Shown here: positions 55,934 to 64,000 of the stretch, piece after piece | Numbering within the stretch: the first letter of the stretch is position 1 | Layout of the letters: each line of letters begins with the position of its first letter | Assembly: GCF_000312485.1 (NCBI RefSeq) | Contig: NZ_HE997645.1 | Span: 248,001-312,000, forward strand | From: Yersinia massiliensis CCUG 53443 | GTDB taxonomy: Bacteria > Pseudomonadota > Gammaproteobacteria > Enterobacterales > Enterobacteriaceae | DNA: 64,000 nucleotides | Direction of reading: 5' to 3' | Notes under the pieces: generated by a model | Database searches by the model: none | Told to the model about the DNA's origin: nothing | The model's input: the letters and a program-made list of their open reading frames with translations, nothing else | Position numbers and translations under genes: made by a program

Positions 55934-56767
55934 CTACTTTTTCCCTAATGCTAATTGGCGCAATCGTCGAATAAATGGCCCTGATTCATCGATAACAACC
56001 TGCGACGATGGCTGGTTGAGGCATTCCAATGAGATAGCACCTTGATAGCCGGAAAACTGGAGTTGCCGATAGATATCATCAAAGGAAAGATGGCCATACC
56101 CCGGAAACGCACGATTAGAATCGGCAAAGTGCACGTGCCGTAACCGAGTCCCCATCAGTTGGATCGCCTGTGCAAAATGTTGATCCTCAATATTCGCATG
56201 AAACACATCCCATAGAATGCCAACATGAGACGGTGAGCCAATGAAATCGAGGAAAGACACCATCTCGGCTGCGCTATTGATATGTTCCATCTCATAGCGA
56301 TTTAGCGCTTCGATGATGAGGGTGACACCACTGCGCTGCGCATAATCGAGACAAGGGCTTAATCCTTCGGCCAGTAAATGGCAGTAATTATCGGCACTGA
56401 GTGAGTATCCGGACGCGCGCAATGAACCAATGGTGACATAGGAGCCCAGTGTTGCTGCTGCATCGATATGACGACAAATACGTTGTTGAGTACGCTGTAA
56501 TACGGCGGGATCTTGCGCCAATAATGATAGCCCGTCTCGCTTACGGGCCTGCCCACTGGCAATCGTCGTACACTTCAGATCATGCGCTGCTAATGCCTTG
56601 GCTATAGTCTTAATATCGATATCGTTATAATCAGAAATACACAGCTCAGCCGCATCAAAGCCGCTCTCTTGCAACCAAGCGAGTCCCTGATAAAAATCCG
56701 CAGCGCGAAAAGGGGAAAAAATGGCATCATACTGACAGGTGAGCGTCGCACTAAATTTAATCATCAT
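55934..56767 (-). CDS. Sugar phosphate isomerase/epimerase-type TIM barrel
   Basis: A 277-residue AP-endonuclease-2/xylose-isomerase-like TIM barrel. Metal-ligand positions are visible as IIEALNRYE (Glu), GILWDVFHA (Asp and His), RHVHFADSNR and SLECL (final Glu). It is the last gene of the minus-strand operon with Ogl, so it probably handles a uronate or keto-sugar intermediate. Exact reaction unknown. Confidence 0.8.
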   Translation of the reverse strand: MMIKFSATLTCQYDAIFSPFRAADFYQGLAWLQESGFDAAELCISDYNDIDIKTIAKALAAHDLKCTTIASGQARKRDGLSLLAQDPAVLQRTQQRICRHIDAAATLGSYVTIGSLRASGYSLSADNYCHLLAEGLSPCLDYAQRSGVTLIIEALNRYEMEHINSAAEMVSFLDFIGSPSHVGILWDVFHANIEDQHFAQAIQLMGTRLRHVHFADSNRAFPGYGHLSFDDIYRQLQFSGYQGAISLECLNQPSSQVVIDESGPFIRRLRQLALGKK

Positions 56768-56845
56768 CTCATTCCATGTATAAATAACTAAGCCTTGCTC
56801 CCCGATGCAATAGCACGGGGGAGCTTATATTGAGGGCGGTGCAGG

Positions 56846-58129
56846 TTATTTCATGGCGCGCTTTAGGATACGTTCGGCATTTTTGGCAAAGAAAGAAGCC
56901 GCCTCTTTCACGGTGAAATCACCTTGGTCTATTTTCTGAATTGTTTCATGGTAAAGAGAGACAAACTGCGGGTAATCGAAATAAGGTGACGTGGGAATAT
57001 TGTGGGGCAGAGCCATAAATGATTTCAGCCCCGCCACAGCAATACTGCTCTCCTGAATCGTGCCATCCTGCAATAGCTGTTGATAGGCTTTGTCGCTGAT
57101 CGGTACGCCTCTCTCCAGCCCCATCGCTTTGATGCCTTCAGGTTCGTTCATCAGGAAGTTAACCAATAAAGCGGCTTCTTCCGGATGCTTCGTCGTGCGG
57201 CCAATGCTGAACATCATGGTAGGTTTAAAGAATAAGCCCGCGTCTTTTGCTCCTGGCAACATGAAAAACGGCCCCAATTCAAGCTTGTTATAGGGCGGCT
57301 GTAAGCTATTTTCATACATGGTGGCGTTGGTATTCCACATATAAACGCCCCCCCATGCGCCATTAATCCATGGCTTCATTTCCCACGTATTCGCTTTACC
57401 ATAAGAGGCTAATACACGCTTAGAAGGGAATACATGGCTATCGACCAGATCCTTATAAAGTTGGAAAAACTCTTCCCACTGCGCGGCGGTGTAATTGAAT
57501 TTTCCTGTTTTTTCATCAATAGCGGGAATGTTGTATTTCTGCGCCATATAAGAGTGCAATAGAGTCAGTGATTCCATGTAGTCCAGAACCAATGGATAGC
57601 TATTGTTATTTTTGGCTTTAAACGCGATTCCGGCGGCTTTCAGCTCATCCCAACTTTGCGGATAAGCAACTCCCATCTCTTCCCAGAGTTTTTTATTGTA
57701 ATAGAAACTACGGGCAGTCATGGCGACCGGAATACCGTTAAGTTTGTTATTTACCGTCACACTATTGAGCGATTCTGGGTCATATTGCGTCAGATCGAGT
57801 GTCTTAGCGACCTGACGCAAATCATAAAATCCAGAGCCATTTTTAGAGAATATTGGCAGCCAGTTCCAGTTGGTTTGAATAACATCAGGTTCTTTACCAC
57901 CGGCGATTTGAGTGGTAAAGCGTGATAAATAGCCCTCCCAACCCGCATACTCAGCCTGAACTTTGATATTGGGATACTGCTGCTCAAATGCTTTTATTGC
58001 CTGAAGTGTCGCTTGATGGCGGCTATTTCCCCCCCACCATGAAAATCTTAACTCTACGTTTTCCGCCTGCGCCATACCGGATGTGGCCAGCAACAAGATT
58101 GAGGCAATAATTCCTGGTGTCTTAAACAT
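56846..58129 (-). CDS. ABC-type oligosaccharide solute-binding protein (family 1)
   Basis: A 427-residue periplasmic protein with a signal peptide ending at GMAQA (residue 22). The body matches MalE/TogB-type proteins (LRFSWWGGNSRHQATLQAIK, FEQQYPNIKVQ). By context it binds oligogalacturonides (TogB-like). No permease or ATPase genes lie near, so it must use components coded elsewhere. It sits between ogl and the isomerase-like gene. Confidence 0.85.
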   Translation of the reverse strand: MFKTPGIIASILLLATSGMAQAENVELRFSWWGGNSRHQATLQAIKAFEQQYPNIKVQAEYAGWEGYLSRFTTQIAGGKEPDVIQTNWNWLPIFSKNGSGFYDLRQVAKTLDLTQYDPESLNSVTVNNKLNGIPVAMTARSFYYNKKLWEEMGVAYPQSWDELKAAGIAFKAKNNNSYPLVLDYMESLTLLHSYMAQKYNIPAIDEKTGKFNYTAAQWEEFFQLYKDLVDSHVFPSKRVLASYGKANTWEMKPWINGAWGGVYMWNTNATMYENSLQPPYNKLELGPFFMLPGAKDAGLFFKPTMMFSIGRTTKHPEEAALLVNFLMNEPEGIKAMGLERGVPISDKAYQQLLQDGTIQESSIAVAGLKSFMALPHNIPTSPYFDYPQFVSLYHETIQKIDQGDFTVKEAASFFAKNAERILKRAMK

Positions 58130-58147
58130 AACTAAACCCTCTTATTA

Positions 58148-59323
58148 TTATTGAATACTGTCGAGAATTGAGGTTGGAATAGTGGCAAGGTACAACGCCG
58201 GCAGACCATCTTTATCCGAGGAGAAGAGCACACTCTTTTCATCGGGTGTAAAAGAAGGATGGGGATGAGTCACTTGACGATCGCCATCGAGTACCGCCCA
58301 CGAACTACTGTGCTTCGCTATCCTGTGGTTTTTTTGGTTCTTCAGATCGAAGAGATAGAGGTAGGGGTCAGTGGCATCGCCATACTTGTCATTATCGACG
58401 ATGTCGATAGGCTTGCCAGAGCCGTCACCAACCGCCAATTGTCCATTGTGATTGCTCATCACATGTGAACAAGGCGGCATTGCGACAATTTTTTCATCCA
58501 GACCCGTATCAGGGGAAACTCGGCATAAATAGCGCACGGGACTGTCTTTTACATAGGTGACGTACATCATGGCAGAGCCATCCGGCACCCAAAATTCATG
58601 GGTATAACTTTCCCCAGGTGCGGGCTGTTTAACCCGACGAATATGGCTTCCATCTTCATTCATCAGCCACATGCGGGTTTCTACCCGATCCAGCGGCCCC
58701 TCATGGCAAAACGCCACAGTATTATCATCATAAGGGCGGTATATCGGGTGACCTAACCATTGGTTTTCCTGTAGCAATGTCGTACGGTGCCCATTGTGTA
58801 AATCCACTCGAATCACTCGGCAAAGTGGCTGCTCTTCGTAAAACTGTTGGAATACAGTCCAGTCACTGACCGGCCGCCAGCTATCGCGATGGATCTCCAC
58901 GCCAACCAGTTTGGTGCAGTCGGAGTTAGCCACCCAAGTGCCATAGCCGACCCACTCATCCGCCACCTGATACACCGAGATCTCTGACAAGTCTTTCAAT
59001 GTCACGCGCATCAGGTTACGTTCACTTTTGACGTAATAGAGATACTGTTCATCAGGTGAGAGGAACCCGCCAAAGGTGTTATCCCCAGCCCCTTCGGTCA
59101 ATTGAGTCGCGATCCCGCTGGACAGCTCAAGCCGGTAATAATTGCGAAACCCGTCGAATTCTGCGGCGAAAATCAGTGAGCGCCCTTCGTCCAGAAAACA
59201 CTTTTGATAAAAGTAGTTACGATGACAAATCACATTGGTTGGTGTCAGCCTAGTGACCCGTGAGCCTGTATCTTCGTCGATATACTCATGATATTCGAGT
59301 GGATAAATATCGCCCTTTGCCAT
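58148..59323 (-). CDS. ogl: Oligogalacturonate lyase
   Basis: A 391-residue cytosolic beta-propeller lyase, which splits unsaturated digalacturonate into 5-keto-4-deoxyuronate. The N-terminus (PLEYHEYIDEDTGSRVTRLT) and the blocks FTPDEKSVLFSSDKDG and HEFWVPDGSAMMYVTYVK match Ogl of pectinolytic enterobacteria. Full family length (about 388). The product is the substrate of KduI, coded at 62735. It follows the oxidoreductase by 2 bases. Confidence 0.93.
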   Translation of the reverse strand: MAKGDIYPLEYHEYIDEDTGSRVTRLTPTNVICHRNYFYQKCFLDEGRSLIFAAEFDGFRNYYRLELSSGIATQLTEGAGDNTFGGFLSPDEQYLYYVKSERNLMRVTLKDLSEISVYQVADEWVGYGTWVANSDCTKLVGVEIHRDSWRPVSDWTVFQQFYEEQPLCRVIRVDLHNGHRTTLLQENQWLGHPIYRPYDDNTVAFCHEGPLDRVETRMWLMNEDGSHIRRVKQPAPGESYTHEFWVPDGSAMMYVTYVKDSPVRYLCRVSPDTGLDEKIVAMPPCSHVMSNHNGQLAVGDGSGKPIDIVDNDKYGDATDPYLYLFDLKNQKNHRIAKHSSSWAVLDGDRQVTHPHPSFTPDEKSVLFSSDKDGLPALYLATIPTSILDSIQ

Positions 59324-59325
59324 GG

Positions 59326-60636
59326 TTATTGCTCCCTGTTATGCCGCGACAACAGTTTTCTGCCGACGGGTAATTGATCGATAAAAATAGGTTGATTGTG
59401 TTGCATGGATAAATTGCCGCAGATCCCCGTCAGAATGGACATCGCGCCCGCATGACTATCTGCACGTCGTTTGAGTGGGTCTGGGCCGGGATTGCCAAAT
59501 AGCTCGGCTAATATCAAGGCATCACCGCCGCCATGCCCGCCTTGCCCGTATTCAACCGCAATACGCTCAGGCGCACCGAACATCGGATACCATGTAATTT
59601 CGCAGTCCATCAGGCTGCCTTCTTCTTTGCGTTCTCCCCCACCATTAACGTAGGAGTTCTCCACCAGCTTCATTTCCAGCCGACCTTTACTGCCGTTGAA
59701 GGCAATATTTAATCCCTCCCAAGGTTGATAAGCATTCAGGGAGTAAGTTAATAAGGTCTTGTTGCGGTACTTCACCATGACCGCCAAGGTGTCTTCGATA
59801 CTGATGCCATCACTAAAGACGCTTTGATCACGCAGGTAGCCATCTTCATGTTCTGCATCCAGATACAAACTCTTGAGCATGTCTCGCTCTGCCATATGCA
59901 GGGCAAAGGGGTCGTTGCGGGCATGTGGGGCGTTGTGACAGCGCGGATAGAAATCTGTCACGCCGCGATTCTCGGCATTTTCCTTGCCATAAAAACGCAG
60001 GTCACCCTGGGCAAAGACGAATTCGGGTACTGAGTCGAGCCAGAAGTTGACGAGATCGAAATGATGGGTGGATTTGTGCACCAGCAATCCGCCGCTGTTA
60101 CGTTTATCGCGATGCCAACGGCGGAAATAGTCGGCACCATGTTGAGTATTTAGCAGCCATTCAAAATGCACGGAAAAAATATCACCCACCGTGCCATTGA
60201 GGATTAGCTCGCGCAGCTTGCTGTGATGGGGTGCATAGCGATAGTTAAATGTGACGCGCAGATCGCGCCCCGTTTTTTCGACGGTCTCCACAATAGCAAG
60301 ACAGCGTTCGGCATCAATCGTCATGGGTTTTTCTGTAATAACGTCGCATCCCAATTCCATCGCACGGATGATGTAGCGGTCGTGTGTGCGATCCACACTG
60401 GTGACAATCACAATATCGGGCCGATGCTGGGTAATCATTTGTTCGAAATCGGCGGCTTTCCATGTTGTGACCGCTGGATGGCCCCATTTTTCGAGATTGC
60501 GATTGGCATAATCCATGCGCGTTTGATTCGAATCACACAGTGCGACCAGACGTGCTGTTTGTCGGTAGGTGGTCGCAATGGCTTCCAAATACATCCCCGA
60601 ACGCCCGCCAGTGCCGACCAGTGCATAGGTCTTCAT
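59326..60636 (-). CDS. Gfo/Idh/MocA-family oxidoreductase
   Basis: A 436-residue NAD(P)-dependent dehydrogenase. The Rossmann motif is ALVGTGGRSGMY at residues 4-15, followed by VTEKPMT (EKP catalytic motif, about residue 98) and the C-terminal substrate domain with HKSTHHFDLVNFW, the family's catalytic His region. I chose ATG 60636 because the nucleotide motif must be near the N-terminus and a purine-rich ribosome site precedes it. It is probably a uronate or keto-sugar oxidoreductase in the oligogalacturonide operon. Confidence 0.85.
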   Translation of the reverse strand: MKTYALVGTGGRSGMYLEAIATTYRQTARLVALCDSNQTRMDYANRNLEKWGHPAVTTWKAADFEQMITQHRPDIVIVTSVDRTHDRYIIRAMELGCDVITEKPMTIDAERCLAIVETVEKTGRDLRVTFNYRYAPHHSKLRELILNGTVGDIFSVHFEWLLNTQHGADYFRRWHRDKRNSGGLLVHKSTHHFDLVNFWLDSVPEFVFAQGDLRFYGKENAENRGVTDFYPRCHNAPHARNDPFALHMAERDMLKSLYLDAEHEDGYLRDQSVFSDGISIEDTLAVMVKYRNKTLLTYSLNAYQPWEGLNIAFNGSKGRLEMKLVENSYVNGGGERKEEGSLMDCEITWYPMFGAPERIAVEYGQGGHGGGDALILAELFGNPGPDPLKRRADSHAGAMSILTGICGNLSMQHNQPIFIDQLPVGRKLLSRHNREQ

Positions 60637-60753
60637 ATACTCGTTTCCCCTTCCTTTCGCTGATTCACAGGACTGCGATTGACTCACCACAACCCCCGTT
60701 CTACTATCCGTTCACTTGGATGACGTACCCACGCAGTTTGTAGGAGAACCACT

Positions 60754-62361
60754 ATGGGTAGCTCGACACCGCTGCTGTTTATTGAGATAAACACGCCCGC
60801 TATGTGGCAATGGGATGTGTTTCTCGACCTGATGCGTCATATCAAAAAACTCCCCTTTAATGGCCTGATCGTGCATCAGCAATCACTGCTGGCCCTATTA
60901 GCCAAACCTTCACCGCGATGCCCGAGATCCACGGTCGAGCACATGTTGTTGGCTCGAAATAACGCCCTGCAATATCTGCAAAAAGTGGGGCAATATTGCG
61001 AAGAAAATCATCTTCAGTTATGGCTGCAAGGTGAGGCGGCACCGGATAACCACGAGTTACGCCGTAAATTTCCTGAATATTTTCTTTCCACTGATTCCGA
61101 TAATGAGGCGGCATTTCTTAACCTCTTTTTTGGTGAAACATTGCCAGAAATATTGAGCCACCTGCCCACAGTACGCGGGTTGCGGCTATCCCTCTCAACC
61201 CCCACAGTCCACCGAACCGAGTGGGAAACCGCCCTTCAGTGCCTCTACCAGAACCTACGCCTTCAGGGCCGCCAATTAGTTTTGCGCGACTATCAGGACA
61301 AAGAGTGGCCCCGCCAGCAATTAAAGATGGCGTTAGATGCTTTACCTCATGATGTACGGGCTTCAATGAAAGCCACAGAATTGGACTATCGTCCTGGATT
61401 TGCTAACAACCTTAACTTGACCAGCCTAGCCGGCTATCGTAAGTGGGTGGAATTCGACCTTTGGGGCATCGAATATGGTTGGGCGCTGCTTCCGTGTTGC
61501 CTATTAGACGAACTGCAAAAGCGTCTGCACTGGGCCAGCCAAAATCTAGGCGATGAACTTGAGGCCATCACAGCGCGCATCAACTGGGAGTGGCTCCCGA
61601 ATAACCCACTCTTGGGGGCAGTCAATGAACTCAATTTGTTCGGCCTCTCGCGTTTAATCCGTACCCCTACCGTCTCGTCACAGGCTATTTTTACCGAGTG
61701 GTTAGCCCCCCATTGCGTGCACCCCCTGCCGCAACAGGAAATCGACGATCTGTTTGCCATTTACACCTCCAGTTATGACTGGATTTGCAAGACTTCCAGC
61801 TTGCTCGGCCGCTTATTACAGCGCCATAGCCAGCCACCTTTTGATTTTGAACAAGCGCTACAGTTGCTCCATATGGACACTCGCAGTGCCAACTGGTCGC
61901 AATCTTTCCAGCCGCTGATGCCCCCTGACGATGAAGTTGTTGGCGAGCAACAGATGCAACTTATCGCACTGGAAAAACAGAAGTCTCGTTTCTTGGCTGA
62001 ATATCTACGCACTCAAGTGAACAAGAAATTACCCGCCATGGCGCTCACCGATACCTTCAAACAGACCCTTATCGATACTTGGGAACGTGCTTTTTGGTAT
62101 ACACGCGCTTTTAGTCATATTACGGAGGCTTTTGCACTCCGCTTGTGGATCCACAAGTATGGCGAACACCCTGAACAGCGACAGAAGCTACTCATCTCAT
62201 TACAAAAGTTGAACCAGTTCATCACTGAACTTGAAGCCTGGTTTGCTACCACAGGGGAGCACCACCCTTACACATTTAAGCTGTTGATCGACCCGCAAAG
62301 AATTCGGCATTTGGCCATGAGTTTGTCGTGTGATGCTTCTGCCCCTCTACGCTTGAAATGA
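60754..62361 (+). CDS. Uncharacterised 535-residue protein, possible TIM-barrel glycosidase relative
   Basis: A soluble 535-residue protein, divergent from the oxidoreductase gene. The N-terminal half alternates strands and helices in the manner of a TIM barrel (LFIEINTP, FNGLIVHQ, LQLWLQGEA, VRGLRLSLS, RQLVLRDY, KWVEFDLWGIEYGW, INWEWLPN), resembling the layout of glucuronidase-type glycoside hydrolases with a helical C-terminal part. I see no certain catalytic pair and do not assign a family. Its place among uronate genes suggests a role in the same pathway. Followed by a strong terminator at 62605. Confidence 0.6.
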   Translation: MGSSTPLLFIEINTPAMWQWDVFLDLMRHIKKLPFNGLIVHQQSLLALLAKPSPRCPRSTVEHMLLARNNALQYLQKVGQYCEENHLQLWLQGEAAPDNHELRRKFPEYFLSTDSDNEAAFLNLFFGETLPEILSHLPTVRGLRLSLSTPTVHRTEWETALQCLYQNLRLQGRQLVLRDYQDKEWPRQQLKMALDALPHDVRASMKATELDYRPGFANNLNLTSLAGYRKWVEFDLWGIEYGWALLPCCLLDELQKRLHWASQNLGDELEAITARINWEWLPNNPLLGAVNELNLFGLSRLIRTPTVSSQAIFTEWLAPHCVHPLPQQEIDDLFAIYTSSYDWICKTSSLLGRLLQRHSQPPFDFEQALQLLHMDTRSANWSQSFQPLMPPDDEVVGEQQMQLIALEKQKSRFLAEYLRTQVNKKLPAMALTDTFKQTLIDTWERAFWYTRAFSHITEAFALRLWIHKYGEHPEQRQKLLISLQKLNQFITELEAWFATTGEHHPYTFKLLIDPQRIRHLAMSLSCDASAPLRLK

Positions 62362-62533
62362 GCATAAGCATTTCACCTGAGAAATAAACGGGGCGAGTGG
62401 TGGGAAGAGAGAGGGAAAGTGCGGTATTCGAGTAATATGTGAGCAATGCTACAGAACCCAAAAATTGTGCATGATGGCTGTCACAGAATGGCGGCGTTAA
62501 AGTGTGATATCGGTCATCCCGCTTTTTATCTTT

Positions 62534-62586
62534 CAGTTTATTTCCAACGACAAGTTTATTTCCAGCGGCAAGTTTATTTCGGACGG
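62534..62586. repeat. Three tandem ~18-base repeats
   Basis: Units CAGTTTATTTCCAACGA, CAAGTTTATTTCCAGCGG and CAAGTTTATTTCGGACGG stand in tandem at 62534-62550, 62551-62568 and 62569-62586. They lie between the unknown gene's stop and its terminator. The rest of 62362-62734 holds no supported gene. Confidence 0.7.
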
Positions 62587-62604
62587 CTTTGATATTGAGG
62601 CGGT

Positions 62605-62649
62605 ATACCATCAAGCCTGAAATATGACCTATTTCAGGCTTGATGGTAT
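62605..62649 (+). terminator. Strong Rho-independent terminator
   Basis: A perfect 20-bp stem (arms 62605-62624 and 62630-62649; ATACCATCAAGCC... / ...GGCTTGATGGTAT) with loop TGACC and a short T-run (TTTT) after it. It ends the plus-strand gene at 60754. Confidence 0.85.
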
Positions 62650-62734
62650 TTTCTGAATACACATTATCTTTTCGGTTTCAGCGCTAGAATGACGCTCTAA
62701 ACAGCGCCATTCATTCGTTGGGCGCTACTCATTT

Positions 62735-63571
62735 TTAGCGAAGATCACCCACTTTAATATGGTCCATGTCATCAAATACCTGATTCTCACCGACCATGCC
62801 CCAAATGAAAGCATAGGCACGAGTACCGACGCCTGAGTGAATCGACCAGCTTGGCGAAATCACCGCTTGTTCATTTTGCACAATAATATGGCGGGTTTCC
62901 TGAGGTTGCCCCATCATATGAAATACGCAGCTATCCTCTTCTAAACCAAAATAGAAATACACTTCCATACGTCGTTCATGTGTGTGGCATGGCATGGTAT
63001 TCCACAGATTACCTGGCGCTAATTCCGTTAACCCCATACTCAATTGGCAAGTTTCTAGCACGTCTGGAATAAAATACTTATTAATGGTGCGACGGTTGCT
63101 CGTGAGGTTATCACCCAACGTCACCTGAGAAGTTTCCGCTGGCGTCACGCGTTTAGTGGGATAGGCCATATGCGCAGGTGCACAATTATAATAAAAGCGT
63201 GCTGGTTGCTGGGCATCCGTACTGGCGAACACCACATCCTTAGCCCCTTTACCGACATAAAGTCCATCGCGCGGACCAATTTCGTAGCAGGTACCATCAA
63301 CAGTCACCGTTCCCGCCCCACCGATATTGATGATCCCCAGTTCACGACGCTCGAGAAAATAACTGACGCCAAGCTGTTTCCCAACGTCACACCCGATAGT
63401 GACAGACTGGGTGACCGGCATGACACCACCCACGATAATGCGGTCAATATGGCTGTAGGTCATCGTGAACTCATCTGTACTGAAAAGCGTCTCTATCAGA
63501 AACTCTTTGCGTAACCCTTGGGTATCAAGACTTTTAGCATGGTCGCTATGGATACTTTGACGAACATCCAT
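62735..63571 (-). CDS. kduI: 5-keto-4-deoxyuronate isomerase KduI
   Basis: A 278-residue cupin-type isomerase that converts 5-keto-4-deoxyuronate (DKI) to 3-deoxy-D-glycero-2,5-hexodiulosonate in pectin catabolism. The zinc-binding cupin motif is [13 protein letters not shown] (about residues 196-208), followed by a later His in [12 protein letters not shown]. Full length. A strong ribosome site (AAGGAG) precedes the ATG at 63571. It works directly after Ogl, coded 3.4 kb away. Confidence 0.96.
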   Translation of the reverse strand: MDVRQSIHSDHAKSLDTQGLRKEFLIETLFSTDEFTMTYSHIDRIIVGGVMPVTQSVTIGCDVGKQLGVSYFLERRELGIINIGGAGTVTVDGTCYEIGPRDGLYVGKGAKDVVFASTDAQQPARFYYNCAPAHMAYPTKRVTPAETSQVTLGDNLTSNRRTINKYFIPDVLETCQLSMGLTELAPGNLWNTMPCHTHERRMEVYFYFGLEEDSCVFHMMGQPQETRHIIVQNEQAVISPSWSIHSGVGTRAYAFIWGMVGENQVFDDMDHIKVGDLR

Positions 63572-64000
63572 TGTAGCTCCTTATCGTTTTGGTTTGAGGC
63601 TGCCGATAAATTTATACGCACCGATATAGCGGGCTCAAGAATGATAATCTTCGCTAAAAATAAGCCCGAGATTAATCAATAAAAACAGCCCGTTATCGTC
63701 CGATTTAATCAACTTTCAAATATAACAAAAAGCATATTATCAGTTCTTCGAAGCGTAAAATGTGACAACCAATAAAATAATATTCCATTTATAATGAACC
63801 TTAATTCCATTTAATCAACGGAATTAGATGAAGACGTGCAGTCTTGTCAGACCAAATAGGGAGCGGTACACATAAAATCAAATGAAGTAACGCTAAAATT
63901 GCAGAAAAAGTATGACGCGACGCAAAGTTATCACACCAAAATAATCAAGCTATTGGATCTCAACAACACTTACAATATAAATAACTCATACTTATCAAAT
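63572..64000. promoter_or_regulatory. kduI upstream region with a KdgR-box-like site
   Basis: 429 bases to the window edge without a supported gene. AATGAACCTTAATTCCATT at 63793-63811 fits the pectin-regulator KdgR consensus (AATRAAAYRYYRTTTYATT) at 15 of 19 positions. It is 221 bases before the kduI ATG, so it may serve kduI or a gene outside the window. Confidence 0.45.

Noticed and set aside
62276-62662. 128-residue minus-strand ORF downstream of the 535-residue protein
   Set aside because: It overlaps the 3' end of the plus-strand gene, the tandem repeats and the terminator stem, and its N-terminal repeats (NKLxxG) simply reflect the DNA repeat.
63620-63680. CGGGCT / AGCCCG inverted repeat upstream of kduI
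   Set aside because: Only six base pairs with a long spacer; too weak to report.

Overview
The window looks like chromosomal DNA of a Yersinia, most likely an environmental species near Y. mollaretii. This is inferred from gene content: a LuxI/LuxR pair in the convergent, overlapping layout known from Yersinia; a single-copy enterobacterial T6SS; pectin-sugar genes (ogl, kduI); and a subclass B2 metallo-beta-lactamase, a family known from Aeromonas, Serratia fonticola and Y. mollaretii (YEM-1). The sequence is moderately AT-rich, with more AT-rich accessory islands. No tRNA, rRNA, CRISPR array or intact insertion sequence was seen.

Layout. (1) 1-2357: end of a type I secretion adaptor and a C39-peptidase ABC exporter of the bacteriocin/microcin type, closed by a terminator shared with the T6SS operon. 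(2) 2566-20077: a T6SS in two divergent operons. The minus-strand operon is tssE-F-G-vgrG-DUF-PAAR-tssA-J-K-L-M-tagA; the plus-strand operon is tssB-C-hcp. All core parts are present except the ClpV (TssH) ATPase. (3) 20289-21654: AHL synthase and LuxR regulator, tail to tail. (4) 22652-34101: an R64/Tcp-like type IVb pilus operon with pilin, secretin, two ATPases, prepilin peptidase, lytic transglycosylase and a PilV-like minor pilin. (5) 34348-39162: secreted lipase-like hydrolase, an unrecognised AT-rich gene and a GDSL autotransporter esterase.

(6) 39664-49186: the most unusual part. It holds a TerB-like protein, an FAD monooxygenase, a CASTOR/POLLUX-type ion channel, an acyl-CoA-dehydrogenase-fold flavin monooxygenase, a four-EF-hand calcium-binding protein, an RppA-like type III polyketide synthase and a resorcylate-decarboxylase-like amidohydrolase, followed by the B2 carbapenemase gene. 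I read 44003-48146 as a candidate phenolic-polyketide biosynthetic operon. (7) 49540-51926: small membrane protein and regulator pair, a small secreted protein and a secreted N-formylglutamate-amidohydrolase-like protein. (8) 52042-55882: a LysR regulator divergent from an amino-acid permease and a cystathionine beta-lyase. (9) 55934-63571: oligogalacturonide/uronate utilisation genes (isomerase-like TIM barrel, solute-binding protein, Ogl, Gfo/Idh/MocA oxidoreductase, an unknown protein and KduI).

Three short, mutually similar LuxR-box-like sites lie upstream of luxR, of the unknown gene at 36149 and of the type III PKS. If real, they would tie the AHL system to the accessory genes. All functions are read from motifs and family knowledge; no database search was run.
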